Shown here: piece by piece, positions 17,902-26,699 of the stretch
Numbering within the stretch: position 1 is the first letter of the stretch
Layout of the letters: each line of letters begins with the position of its first letter
Assembly: GCA_902534675.1 (NCBI GenBank)
Contig: CACAQQ010000003.1
Coordinates: forward strand, 1 to 48,969
Direction of reading: 5' to 3'
Source of the DNA: an uncultured Prochlorococcus sp.
GTDB taxonomy: Bacteria > Cyanobacteriota > Cyanobacteriia > PCC-6307 > Cyanobiaceae
Length of the DNA stretch: 48,969 nucleotides
The notes under the pieces: model-generated
Database searches by the model: none
Told to the model about the DNA's origin: nothing
The model's input: only the letters and a program-made list of their open reading frames with translations
Translations under genes and position numbers: made by a program

Positions 17902-19422
17902 ATGATCAGCTCACAGAAAGATAGTTTTTATAAGTCTTACAGAGAAGGCAAAAACTTTATACCTATCATTCAAACTTGGCCTGCAGATTTAGAGACTCCA
18001 TTGTCGACTTGGTTAAAATTATCCTCAAAAGATTCTCATGGTGTTTTTCTTGAATCTGTTGAAGGTGGGGAAAGTTTGGGTAGGTGGAGTATTGTTGCTA
18101 CTAAACCTCTTTGGGAAGCCGTTTGTTATGGAGAGGAAATAGTTAGAACTTGGAAAAATGGCAAAATTGAAACACATAGAGGTGATCCTTTTGATATTTT
18201 AAGAAGTTGGACAAATGAATATAAGTCAACCATGATTGATGATTTGCCATCAATTGGACAGTTATATGGCTCTTGGGGTTATGAATTAATAAATCAAATA
18301 GAACCAAGCGTTCCAATCAATGAAATACCTGAAAACAATATCCCTTATGGTTCCTGGATGTTTTTTGATCAGTTAGTTGTTTTTGATCAAATAAAAAGAT
18401 GTATTACTGCAGTAGTTTATGCAGATACAACTTCTTCAAAAGAGTCCTCGATTGAAGAGTTGTATACAAACTCAATTTCTAAAATTCAGGAAACTAGAAA
18501 TTTAATGAGAGTTCCTCTAAAAGAAAATGAGTTTTTAGATTGGAATGAAAATGAGAATTTAAATTTAGATTTAGAAAGTAATTGGAAGAAAAAAGATTTT
18601 GAGGATGCAGTTCTCTCTGCGCAAGAATACATAAGAAACGGAGATATCTTTCAAATAGTTATAAGTCAGAGATTCCAAACTCAAGTCAATAATGATCCCT
18701 TTAATTTATATAGAAGTTTGAGAATGGTTAATCCATCTCCATACATGTCATTTTTTGATTTTGGCTCATGGTATCTGATAGGTTCAAGTCCTGAAGTAAT
18801 GGTTAAAGCTGAAAAAAATAAAAATAGTCAGATTGTTGCAAGCTTAAGACCAATAGCTGGCACGAGACCTAGAGGTATTGATAATCAACAAGACTTGGAA
18901 TTAGAAAAGGATTTATTAAATGATCCTAAAGAAATAGCTGAGCATGTAATGCTAATTGATCTTGGGAGAAATGATCTTGGAAGAGTTTGTGAAATTGGCA
19001 GTGTGAAGGTCAAGGATTTAATGGTTATTGAAAAATATTCACATGTCATGCATATAGTTAGTGAAGTTGAGGGAATCTTAAAAAATAATTCAGATGTATG
19101 GGATTTGCTGAAAGCATCTTTTCCCGCTGGAACGGTAACTGGTGCGCCAAAAATAAGAGCTATGCAATTGATTAAGCAGTTTGAAAAAGATGCTAGAGGA
19201 CCTTATGCTGGTGTTTACGGATCTATTGATATTAATGGTGCATTAAATACGGCAATTACAATAAGAACTATGATAGTGAAACCCTCAAGAGATGGCAAAT
19301 ATGATGTTTCAGTGCAAGCAGGAGCTGGAATAGTTGCTGATTCTTTTCCTGAAAATGAATATCAAGAGACGATAAATAAAGCAAAGGGGATACTAAAAGC
19401 ATTAGCTTGTTTGGATAAATAA
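17902..19422 (+). CDS. trpE: Anthranilate synthase component I
   Basis: Makes anthranilate from chorismate with the glutamine amidotransferase TrpG, committing carbon to tryptophan. The 506-residue product has GVFLESVEGGESLGRWSIVA, where LES lies in the tryptophan feedback site, then catalytic-domain motifs NPSPYMSF, GSSPEVMV, IAGTRPRG, LIDLGRNDLGRV and SFPAGTVTGAPKIRAM. It is not fused to trpG, which is not in this window. gshA begins at the base after its stop, so the two are co-translated. The ATG at 17902 is followed by MISSQKDSFYKSYREG, a plausible N-terminus. Confidence 0.96.
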   Translation: MISSQKDSFYKSYREGKNFIPIIQTWPADLETPLSTWLKLSSKDSHGVFLESVEGGESLGRWSIVATKPLWEAVCYGEEIVRTWKNGKIETHRGDPFDILRSWTNEYKSTMIDDLPSIGQLYGSWGYELINQIEPSVPINEIPENNIPYGSWMFFDQLVVFDQIKRCITAVVYADTTSSKESSIEELYTNSISKIQETRNLMRVPLKENEFLDWNENENLNLDLESNWKKKDFEDAVLSAQEYIRNGDIFQIVISQRFQTQVNNDPFNLYRSLRMVNPSPYMSFFDFGSWYLIGSSPEVMVKAEKNKNSQIVASLRPIAGTRPRGIDNQQDLELEKDLLNDPKEIAEHVMLIDLGRNDLGRVCEIGSVKVKDLMVIEKYSHVMHIVSEVEGILKNNSDVWDLLKASFPAGTVTGAPKIRAMQLIKQFEKDARGPYAGVYGSIDINGALNTAITIRTMIVKPSRDGKYDVSVQAGAGIVADSFPENEYQETINKAKGILKALACLDK

Positions 19423-20541
19423 ATGAGTCAAAATAATCTTTATAAGGGTTTTGAGGTGGAACTTTTCACAGGTTCTTTAAATTCTCATATTGGTGTTTCT
19501 GCTGAAATTGAGAAAAAATTTCCTGATTTCGTAAAAGAGCCAGATAACAGAAATGTTGAATACATAACAACACCTGAAAAAGACTATAATTTTCTTTATG
19601 AAAAATTAATAACTCCAAGAAAAAATTTAAGACAATGGCTTAAAAACAAAGGTTTAACAATCATTCCTTCATCAACTCTTTGTTTTAAACACGACATTCA
19701 ATTTCAACGGTCTGATATTGATAATATTTATCATCAATTTATACAAGATAATTATGGAATCTCTATCGCGACTTCAAGTGTCCATATAAATATAGGAATC
19801 GATGATTTAAATAAGCTTTTTGCTGCTATTAGACTTATAAGATCTGAGGCGGCTTTGTATCTATCTATAAGTGCTAGTTCACCTTTTTTAAATAATAAAT
19901 TGATGGCAAATCACTCTCAGAGATGGATTCAGTTCCCTAAAACACCAAGAAAAGTGCCTTTTTTCACTGATCATAATTCCTATATTGCCTGGATTGAGGA
20001 AAATATAGCTAATAAAAATATGCAAAATATAAGACATTTTTGGTCTTCAATAAGGCCAAATGGTCCTCAAAGGCCTTTAATTCTTGATCGTTTGGAATTA
20101 AGAATTTGTGATTTCGTTCATGATATTAATTTGTTATTGGGAATAACGGCCATGCTAGAACTAAGGATTTTAAATCTTTTTGAAAATATAAATACTTTAG
20201 ATCCTTTGACTGCTAGCATTTTTTCTATTGATCAATTGTCAGAAATATGCGATAAAAATGAAATTAATGCTGCTAAAGATAGTTTGAATTCAGAGTTAAT
20301 TCACTGGCAAGATGGCAAAAAAATTATTTGTAGAGAATGGATTCAAAACTTGTTAATAGATTTATCATCTACTGCAGAAAAATTTAATATGCAACATCTT
20401 TTAATACCTATCTATAAAGTGCTTGAAGAAGGTAATCAATCTATGAAATGGATAAATCAATATGAAAAAGGACTTTCTATTGAGCAAATAATGAAGTTTT
20501 CTATCGATGATATGATCAAGAATGAAGACAAGAGTGTTTGA
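19423..20541 (+). CDS. gshA: Glutamate-cysteine ligase, cyanobacterial type
   Basis: Joins L-glutamate and L-cysteine with ATP to make gamma-glutamylcysteine, the first step of glutathione synthesis. The 372-residue product matches the cyanobacterial GshA class: YKGFEVELFTGSLNSHIGVS at the N-terminus, NVEYITTPEKDY, IATSSVHINIGIDD, and RPNGPQRPLILDRLELRICDF. This class differs from the proteobacterial enzyme. It starts directly on the trpE stop (TAAATG). gshB is not in this window. ppc follows 53 nt downstream on the same strand. Confidence 0.92.
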   Translation: MSQNNLYKGFEVELFTGSLNSHIGVSAEIEKKFPDFVKEPDNRNVEYITTPEKDYNFLYEKLITPRKNLRQWLKNKGLTIIPSSTLCFKHDIQFQRSDIDNIYHQFIQDNYGISIATSSVHINIGIDDLNKLFAAIRLIRSEAALYLSISASSPFLNNKLMANHSQRWIQFPKTPRKVPFFTDHNSYIAWIEENIANKNMQNIRHFWSSIRPNGPQRPLILDRLELRICDFVHDINLLLGITAMLELRILNLFENINTLDPLTASIFSIDQLSEICDKNEINAAKDSLNSELIHWQDGKKIICREWIQNLLIDLSSTAEKFNMQHLLIPIYKVLEEGNQSMKWINQYEKGLSIEQIMKFSIDDMIKNEDKSV

Positions 20542-20594
20542 TAATTTAAACAAATATTTGATCTGAATATTTTCAATTGTGACATAATAGCTAT

Positions 20595-23564
20595 ATGGAA
20601 TCTTTTCAACAGAGTAAAAATAATAACGTGGATCTTATAAGTAACAATGATCCTCTTGATAAAAATCGTCTTTTAATAGAAGATCTATGGGAATCTGTTC
20701 TTAGAGAAGAATGCCCGGATGATCAAGCAGAGAGATTGATACAACTTAAAGAATTAAGTTATTCAAAACAAATTGAAGGTGAGAGTTCAAAAACTTTTAA
20801 AAGTGAAATAGTTGATATTGTAAATTCTATGGATTTGGCAGAATCCATAGCAGCAGCAAGGGCTTTTTCGTTATATTTTCAACTTGTGAATATTTTGGAA
20901 CAAAGAGTTGAGGAAGATAGATATATACAAACCTTTACTAATAAGAATGTTCAAAAATCGCCCGATAATCTTGATCCTTTTGCTCCAGCATTGGCTAGGC
21001 AAAATGCTCCAGTAACTTTTAGAGAATTATTTTATAGGCTGAGGAAGTTAAATGTACCTCCAGGAAAATTAGAGGAGTTATTGCAAGAAATGGATATTCG
21101 TTTAGTTTTTACTGCGCATCCTACCGAAATAGTAAGACATACGATTAGACATAAGCAAACTAGAGTCGCAAATTTGTTAAAAAAAATACAGGTTGAGCAA
21201 TTTTTAACAAACGAAGAAAAAAATTTTCTGAAAACTCAATTAAAAGAGGAAGTTAGACTGTGGTGGAGAACAGATGAATTGCATCAATTTAAACCTTCAG
21301 TTTTAGATGAAGTCGATTACGCCTTGCATTATTTTCAGCAAGTTTTATTTAATGCAATGCCTCAGTTGAGAGATAGAATTGCTGAAGCACTTACACAAAA
21401 TTATCCTGATGTGCAGATGCCATCTCAATCTTTTTGTAACTTCGGTTCTTGGGTAGGTTCCGATAGGGATGGTAATCCATCGGTCACGCCTGAGATAACA
21501 TGGAGAACTGCCTGCTACCAAAGGCAGTTAATGTTGGAAAGATATATAGTAGCAACATCAAATCTTAGAGATCAATTAAGTATCTCAATGCAATGGAGTC
21601 AAGTAAGTTCTTCTCTATTAGAATCATTAGAAACTGATAGGGTTAAGTTCCCAGAGATCTATGAAGCAAGGGCTACAAGATACAGATCAGAACCGTATAG
21701 ATTGAAATTAAGTTATATTCTAGAGAAATTAAGATTAACACAAGAAAGGAATAATTTATTGTCTGAAAGTGGGTGGAAATTTGACTTAGAAGGAGAAATC
21801 GATACTAAAAATAAAGATAAAGTTGACAACTTATATTACAAATCAGTAAACGAATTTACTTATGATCTCGAACTGATTAAAAATAGTCTGATTAGTACAG
21901 ATTTAACTTGTGAGGCAATAAATACCTTACTTACACAAGTTCATATTTTTGGATTTTCTTTGGCAAGTTTAGATATTCGTCAGGAAAGTACAAGGCATAG
22001 TGACGCTATACAAGAGCTTACAAATTATCTTGATTTATCTATCCTTTATGACCAAATGTCTGAGGAAGAGAAAATTAAATGGCTTATAGAAGAATTAAAT
22101 ACAAAAAGGCCATTAATTCCTTCTGATGTTAACTGGACAAAAACTACAGAAGAAACTTTTTCAGTTTTTAAAATGGTTAAGAGACTGCAGCAAGAATTTG
22201 GAAGTCGTATTTGTCATTCTTATGTCATTTCAATGAGTCATAGTGCATCTGATTTGCTTGAAGTTCTCTTACTAGCAAAAGAAATGGGACTTATTGACCA
22301 AAATTCACAAATGTCAAAATTATTAGTCGTTCCTCTTTTCGAAACTGTTGAAGACCTTAAAAGAGCACCAGAAGTAATGGAAAAGTTGTTTAAATTGGAT
22401 TTTTATAGATCTTTATTGCCTAAAGTTGGTGAATCTTTTAAACCCCTTCAAGAATTAATGCTTGGATATTCTGATAGCAATAAAGATTCAGGCTTTGTTT
22501 CCAGTAATTGGGAAATTCATAGAGCTCAAATAGCGCTTCAAAATCTTGCAAGTAGAAACGACATTTTGCTTAGACTTTTTCATGGAAGAGGCGGTTCTGT
22601 AGGAAGAGGAGGTGGCCCAGCTTATCAGGCAATATTAGCTCAACCTAGCGGTACTCTAAAAGGGCGAATAAAAATAACAGAACAAGGTGAAGTTCTTGCT
22701 TCAAAATATAGCCTTCCAGAACTGGCTTTGTATAATCTTGAAACTGTTACTACAGCTGTTATTCAAAATAGTTTGGTAAATAACAGACTTGATGCCACAC
22801 CAGAATGGAATCAATTAATGACTAGGCTAGCAGAAACATCAAGGTCTCATTATAGAAAATTAGTGCATGAGAATCCTGATTTGTTGAATTTCTTTCAAGA
22901 GGTAACTCCAATAGAAGAGATAAGTAAATTACAGATTTCTAGTAGGCCTGCGAGAAGAAAAAAAGGTGCAAAAGATTTGTCAAGTTTAAGAGCTATTCCA
23001 TGGGTATTTGGTTGGACACAAAGTAGATTTCTTTTGCCCAGTTGGTTCGGGGTAGGAACAGCATTATCTTCTGAATTAAATTCTGATTCACAACAAATTG
23101 AATTGTTAAGAGTTCTGCATCAAAGATGGCCATTTTTCAGAATGCTTATATCCAAGGTAGAAATGACATTATCTAAAGTGGATCTAGAGGTTGCTAAATA
23201 TTATGTCGATACACTGGGCAGTAAAGAAAATAGAGAATCTTTTGATTCAATTTTTGAAGTAATTTCTAAAGAATATAATCTCACAAAATCTTTAATACTT
23301 GAAATTACTGGTAAAAAAAAGCTTTTAGAATCTGATAGAGACTTAAAATCATCAGTAAGTTTGAGAAATAAAACCATCATCCCATTGGGATTTTTGCAAG
23401 TTTCACTTTTAAGAAGACTTAGAGACCAAACCAGACAACCCCCAATCAGTGAATTCGTTATTGATAAAGATGAATCTAAAAGAGCTTATAGTAGAAGTGA
23501 ACTATTAAGAGGAGCACTTTTAACCATAAATGGGATAGCAGCTGGCATGAGAAACACTGGTTGA
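20595..23564 (+). CDS. ppc: Phosphoenolpyruvate carboxylase
   Basis: Adds bicarbonate to PEP to give oxaloacetate, replenishing the incomplete TCA cycle and feeding aspartate synthesis. The 989-residue product is full length: N-terminal [19 protein letters not shown] with the catalytic histidine, [15 protein letters not shown], the central [17 protein letters not shown], the mobile loop [19 protein letters not shown], and the C-terminal end MRNTG in place of the more usual QNTG. The ATG at 20595 is 53 nt after gshA. The next gene begins 3 nt after its stop. Confidence 0.98.
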   Translation: MESFQQSKNNNVDLISNNDPLDKNRLLIEDLWESVLREECPDDQAERLIQLKELSYSKQIEGESSKTFKSEIVDIVNSMDLAESIAAARAFSLYFQLVNILEQRVEEDRYIQTFTNKNVQKSPDNLDPFAPALARQNAPVTFRELFYRLRKLNVPPGKLEELLQEMDIRLVFTAHPTEIVRHTIRHKQTRVANLLKKIQVEQFLTNEEKNFLKTQLKEEVRLWWRTDELHQFKPSVLDEVDYALHYFQQVLFNAMPQLRDRIAEALTQNYPDVQMPSQSFCNFGSWVGSDRDGNPSVTPEITWRTACYQRQLMLERYIVATSNLRDQLSISMQWSQVSSSLLESLETDRVKFPEIYEARATRYRSEPYRLKLSYILEKLRLTQERNNLLSESGWKFDLEGEIDTKNKDKVDNLYYKSVNEFTYDLELIKNSLISTDLTCEAINTLLTQVHIFGFSLASLDIRQESTRHSDAIQELTNYLDLSILYDQMSEEEKIKWLIEELNTKRPLIPSDVNWTKTTEETFSVFKMVKRLQQEFGSRICHSYVISMSHSASDLLEVLLLAKEMGLIDQNSQMSKLLVVPLFETVEDLKRAPEVMEKLFKLDFYRSLLPKVGESFKPLQELMLGYSDSNKDSGFVSSNWEIHRAQIALQNLASRNDILLRLFHGRGGSVGRGGGPAYQAILAQPSGTLKGRIKITEQGEVLASKYSLPELALYNLETVTTAVIQNSLVNNRLDATPEWNQLMTRLAETSRSHYRKLVHENPDLLNFFQEVTPIEEISKLQISSRPARRKKGAKDLSSLRAIPWVFGWTQSRFLLPSWFGVGTALSSELNSDSQQIELLRVLHQRWPFFRMLISKVEMTLSKVDLEVAKYYVDTLGSKENRESFDSIFEVISKEYNLTKSLILEITGKKKLLESDRDLKSSVSLRNKTIIPLGFLQVSLLRRLRDQTRQPPISEFVIDKDESKRAYSRSELLRGALLTINGIAAGMRNTG

Positions 23565-23567
23565 TAA

Positions 23568-24014
23568 TTGCAATATAATTTTAAAAAAAAACTTGTTCTT
23601 CCAGAGGGTTATTTCGTGAACTCTTCTCAGATTCCATTAGCTAAAGAAGTTAATAAACTTTTAGCAAATTGTGGTTGTGAGACATTTCCAATAAAATCTC
23701 TAACAGAGGCAATAAAGAAAAGTAATTTCTTTTTCACCATAAAGAATGAATCAAAAAATAAACTAGATGGCTTTGTAAGGGTTACATCAGACAGGGGATT
23801 AAATGCAAATTTATGGAATTTAAGTGCAATACCTGGAAATAATCAACAACTTTTTTACTCAATATTGCTTCAAGTCACTCTTGAGAAAATAAATAGGGAA
23901 ATGCCTGGATGTAGCATTTCAGTGCAGGCTCCAGTTTCTTCATTTAAAAGTTTAGAAGATAGTGGATTCATACTAGATCCAAATGGAATAAGAGTAATGG
24001 GATATAAACTTTAA
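23568..24014 (+). CDS. GNAT-like acetyltransferase, tentative
   Basis: A 148-residue protein. Segments such as FTIKNESKNKLDGFVRVTSDRGLNANLWNLSAIPG, followed by a helix (LFYSILLQVTLEKINRE), strand CSISVQAP, then SFKSLEDSGFILDPNGIRVMGYKL, fit the strand-helix order of a GNAT fold. The acetyl-CoA loop is not a clear Q/RxxGxG/A, so activity is uncertain. The start is a TTG at 23568, 3 nt after ppc; there is no upstream ATG, and an internal GTG near residue 17 is the alternative. It is probably cotranscribed with ppc. Confidence 0.6.
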   Translation: MQYNFKKKLVLPEGYFVNSSQIPLAKEVNKLLANCGCETFPIKSLTEAIKKSNFFFTIKNESKNKLDGFVRVTSDRGLNANLWNLSAIPGNNQQLFYSILLQVTLEKINREMPGCSISVQAPVSSFKSLEDSGFILDPNGIRVMGYKL

Positions 24015-24025
24015 AAAATATGTTA

Positions 24026-24099
24026 CGAGCATGGAGGGATTCGAACCCCCGACTCTCAGAACCGGAATCTGATGCTCTATCCAACTGAGCTACATGCCC
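24026..24099 (-). tRNA. trnR-CCG: tRNA-Arg (anticodon CCG)
   Basis: On the minus strand the 74-nt sequence folds as a cloverleaf: acceptor GGGCATG with CATGCTC (one G-U pair), D stem GCTC/GAGC, anticodon stem TCAGA/TCTGA with loop TTCCGGT (anticodon CCG, reading CGG), a 5-nt variable loop, T arm GGGGG-TTCGAAT-CCCTC, and discriminator G. It stands head to head with recF; the recF frame is open almost up to it. Confidence 0.95.
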
Positions 24100-24175
24100 T
24101 TTAATTTTCAATTTCTTTAAAGAGAATCTAAATAACCTAAATTTAGCTAATTTAATTAAAGAATGCCTTAAGAAA

Positions 24176-25270
24176 ATTTTTTTAAATAACTTAAAAATTC
24201 AAAATTTCCGGAACCATAAAAGTTTTGAAATTGATCTAATAGATCAAAGAGCAATTGTTCTTGGTTGTAATGGTATTGGTAAGTCAAATTTACTTGAATC
24301 TGTTGAATTTTTAAGTCAATTAAAATCTAACAGAGCATTAACTGATAAAGATTTAATAGAAAATGATAGTGATATGGCTGTAGTTATGGGACAAATAGAT
24401 TTTAAAGATGATTTAAAGTTAAATTTATTTCGAAAAGGACCTAAAAGGATTTATGTCAATGAATCAATCTTAAAAAAGCAGAGTGAAATAAAGAATTATA
24501 TACGGAGCGTATGTTTTTGTTCTAATGACATAGATATTGTTAGAAGTGAACCAAGTTATAGAAGAATATGGATTGATAAAGTTGTATCTCAGCTTGAACC
24601 AGTATATTTAGACTTGATTATTAGATTTAACAAGCTCTTAAAACAAAGAAGTCATTTTTGGCGATCAGAAAGCTGTCTCAATGATCATTCTTCAGATATT
24701 GTCGAAAGTTTTGATATTCAAATGTCAATAATAAGTACAAGAATTTTTAGACGTAGAAAAAGAGCTTTATTAAAAATCAAACCATATGTTGAGTATTGGC
24801 ATAATTACTTAAGTAAATCTAAAGAGCAAATAGGTATAAATTTTCTTTCAGGTATACAAAAAATAAGTCCAGAAGAAGAAGAAGAAGAAGAAATTATAAG
24901 CAAGAAAATATTAGAGCAACTATTAAATCAGCGTTCATTAGAAGCATTGACTGGTAAATGTAGTTTTGGACCACATCGTGATGATATTGAGTTTTTAATT
25001 AATAATTTTTCAGTTAGAAAATATGGTTCATCTGGGCAGCAAAGAACTTTTATTTTAGCTTTAAAGATGGCTGAACTAGATTTATTAACTAAAACATTAA
25101 ATGTCCAGCCAATACTTATATTGGATGATGTCTTGGCAGAACTTGATATAACTAGACAAAATTTATTACTAAATTCCGTCGGCAAGAATAGTCAATGTTT
25201 TATAAGTGCGACACATCTAGATAAACTTAATCAATCTTTATTGAACTCTTCGCAAATGATTTATTTATAA
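24176..25270 (+). CDS. recF: DNA replication/repair protein RecF (apparent ATT start)
   Basis: An SMC-like ATPase that loads RecA at gaps with RecO and RecR. From 24176 the 364-residue product reads as a complete RecF: LNNLKIQNFRNHKSFEID at the N-terminus, Walker A GCNGIGKS at residues 30-37, KCSFGPHRDDIEF, the signature GSSGQQRTFILALKMAEL, and Walker B ILILDDVLAELD. The first in-frame ATG is at 24374, after the Walker A, so it cannot be the start of a working protein. No ATG, GTG or TTG lies in frame between tRNA-Arg and the conserved N-terminus; an ATT at 24176 stands where RecF normally has its methionine. A (GAA)7 run codes for seven glutamates at 24872-24892. Confidence 0.88.
   Translation: MFLNNLKIQNFRNHKSFEIDLIDQRAIVLGCNGIGKSNLLESVEFLSQLKSNRALTDKDLIENDSDMAVVMGQIDFKDDLKLNLFRKGPKRIYVNESILKKQSEIKNYIRSVCFCSNDIDIVRSEPSYRRIWIDKVVSQLEPVYLDLIIRFNKLLKQRSHFWRSESCLNDHSSDIVESFDIQMSIISTRIFRRRKRALLKIKPYVEYWHNYLSKSKEQIGINFLSGIQKISPEEEEEEEIISKKILEQLLNQRSLEALTGKCSFGPHRDDIEFLINNFSVRKYGSSGQQRTFILALKMAELDLLTKTLNVQPILILDDVLAELDITRQNLLLNSVGKNSQCFISATHLDKLNQSLLNSSQMIYL
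24872..24892 (+). repeat. (GAA)7 trinucleotide repeat inside recF
   Basis: Seven perfect GAA codons in a row encode seven glutamates in the RecF middle region, outside the Walker and signature motifs. Slippage by whole units would keep the frame, so length variation should be tolerated. Confidence 0.85.
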
Positions 25271-25321
25271 TTTAAAAAATAATAATTTTTAGCTATTCTT
25301 GTATTCATATAAATTTTTTTA

Positions 25322-25756
25322 ATGGAAGTCCCTGATAAAAATCAAATTTTGCATTCGTTCACTAATGATGAGAAATTAATTCATCAAAGTAAACACCTTT
25401 TGTTAGAACTTTATAGATGTGATTACGAAAAATTAAATGATGAATCTTTTTTGCGCTGTACATTAAACAGGGCGGCAAAATTGGCAAAGGCAACAGTTTT
25501 GAATTTGATAAGTAATAAGTTTGAACCCCAAGGTGTGACAGCAATTGCATTACTGGCTGAATCCCATATTTCAATACATACTTGGCCTGAATCTAATTAT
25601 TCTGCAGTCGATATCTTTACTTGTGGTCAAAATATGAAGCCCGAAATCGCATGTCAATATTTAATTAAATCTTTGCAGGTTAAAGAACATACTTTGCGTA
25701 TCATTGAGCGAAACCCACCTGTTGAAGTCCTTACAAAGACGAGAACAGTTGTTTAA
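25322..25756 (+). CDS. speD: S-adenosylmethionine decarboxylase proenzyme
   Basis: Makes decarboxylated AdoMet, the aminopropyl donor for spermidine. The 144-residue product is the small prokaryotic (SpeH-type) form. It is expected to cleave itself between Glu80 and Ser81 in LLAESHISIHTWPE, turning the serine into the pyruvoyl cofactor; the conserved histidine follows in IHTWPE. YSAVDIFTCG supplies the catalytic cysteine. The ATG at 25322 gives an N-terminal tail slightly longer than usual. The gene lies 51 nt after recF and converges on the LarE-like gene with 10 nt between. Confidence 0.95.
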   Translation: MEVPDKNQILHSFTNDEKLIHQSKHLLLELYRCDYEKLNDESFLRCTLNRAAKLAKATVLNLISNKFEPQGVTAIALLAESHISIHTWPESNYSAVDIFTCGQNMKPEIACQYLIKSLQVKEHTLRIIERNPPVEVLTKTRTVV

Positions 25757-25766
25757 CTTGAAAGAT

Positions 25767-26591
25767 TTATCTATTTAATTTTCCGCTTATTAGTCCTTCG
25801 AGATCTAAGCTTGTGCAATTAAATCCTAAATTAGTAAAGTATTGCACTAATTCGTTCAAATTAAATTTGAAAAAAAATTTTTTTAATTCAACTTGGGGAA
25901 TCTCTATTCTTGCGGTTGACCCCTGGCATCTAACCCTAACATCTGATAAACCGCCTTCTTTTAGATATTCTTCTGCTTTTTCAACCATTTTTAGTCTCTC
26001 ATTAGTAATTTCATAACCATAAGGAAATCTTGATGATAGGCAAGGTTGAGCAGGTTTATCCCACCAAGGAAAACCTAATGCCTTTGATATGTCCCTAATG
26101 TCTTGTTTTGAAAATTTAAATTTTGCGAGGGGAGAGATAACTCCTGCCTTTTTTGCGGCTTCTATACCTGGCCTATAGTCTTTCAGATCATCAAGATTTA
26201 CTCCATCTAAAACATTTTTGTAGTTAAGTTTTTTAGATAAGTAGGTTGTATGTGTGTGAAGCTCTTTTTTGCAAGCAAAGCATCTGTCTTTAGGATTTTT
26301 ACTGTAACTTGATTGTTCTAGTTCTGATGTTTTAATTTCTACATGCTTGACTCCAATCCATTTTGCTTGAATTTTTGCTTCTTCACGAAGTGTATTAGCT
26401 AACGCGGGAGAAATACCAGTAATTGCAATGGCTTTTTCACCTAATTGCTCGAATGCTAATGATGCAACCAACGTACTATCTACTCCTCCCGAATAAGCGA
26501 TACAAACACTTTCAAGATTTTTAATATATCTTCTGATTGCATAAAGTTTTTCACTTTGTTCATCAGATAGAATTTCTAGTTGATTGAACAT
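25767..26591 (-). CDS. LarE-like PP-loop sulfur transferase
   Basis: The 274-residue product is an ATP-pyrophosphatase of the LarE family, with SGGVDS at residues 34-39. Family members adenylate a nicotinate-derived cofactor precursor and transfer sulfur to it. Three cysteines stand out: C104 and C107 in DRCFACKKEL and C184 in PCLSSR. Single-cysteine LarE gives up its own sulfur from the last position; forms with all three can hold a 4Fe-4S cluster. The three-cysteine pattern is seen; the mechanism is inferred. No larA, larB or larC is in the window, so the target may differ from lactate racemase. Confidence 0.85.
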   Translation of the reverse strand: MFNQLEILSDEQSEKLYAIRRYIKNLESVCIAYSGGVDSTLVASLAFEQLGEKAIAITGISPALANTLREEAKIQAKWIGVKHVEIKTSELEQSSYSKNPKDRCFACKKELHTHTTYLSKKLNYKNVLDGVNLDDLKDYRPGIEAAKKAGVISPLAKFKFSKQDIRDISKALGFPWWDKPAQPCLSSRFPYGYEITNERLKMVEKAEEYLKEGGLSDVRVRCQGSTARIEIPQVELKKFFFKFNLNELVQYFTNLGFNCTSLDLEGLISGKLNR

Positions 26592-26699
26592 GCTAATTAC
26601 TTTAAAATTTGAAATACTTATAAATAGATTGAATTTATTATTAAATTTTTAATAATATTATCAACTATATCCTAGATTAAGTTCATTCACCTTTTTCAA

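Noticed and set aside
24374-25270. recF starting at the ATG at 24374
   Set aside because: This would remove the Walker A loop and the conserved N-terminus, although the frame upstream is open and matches RecF fully.
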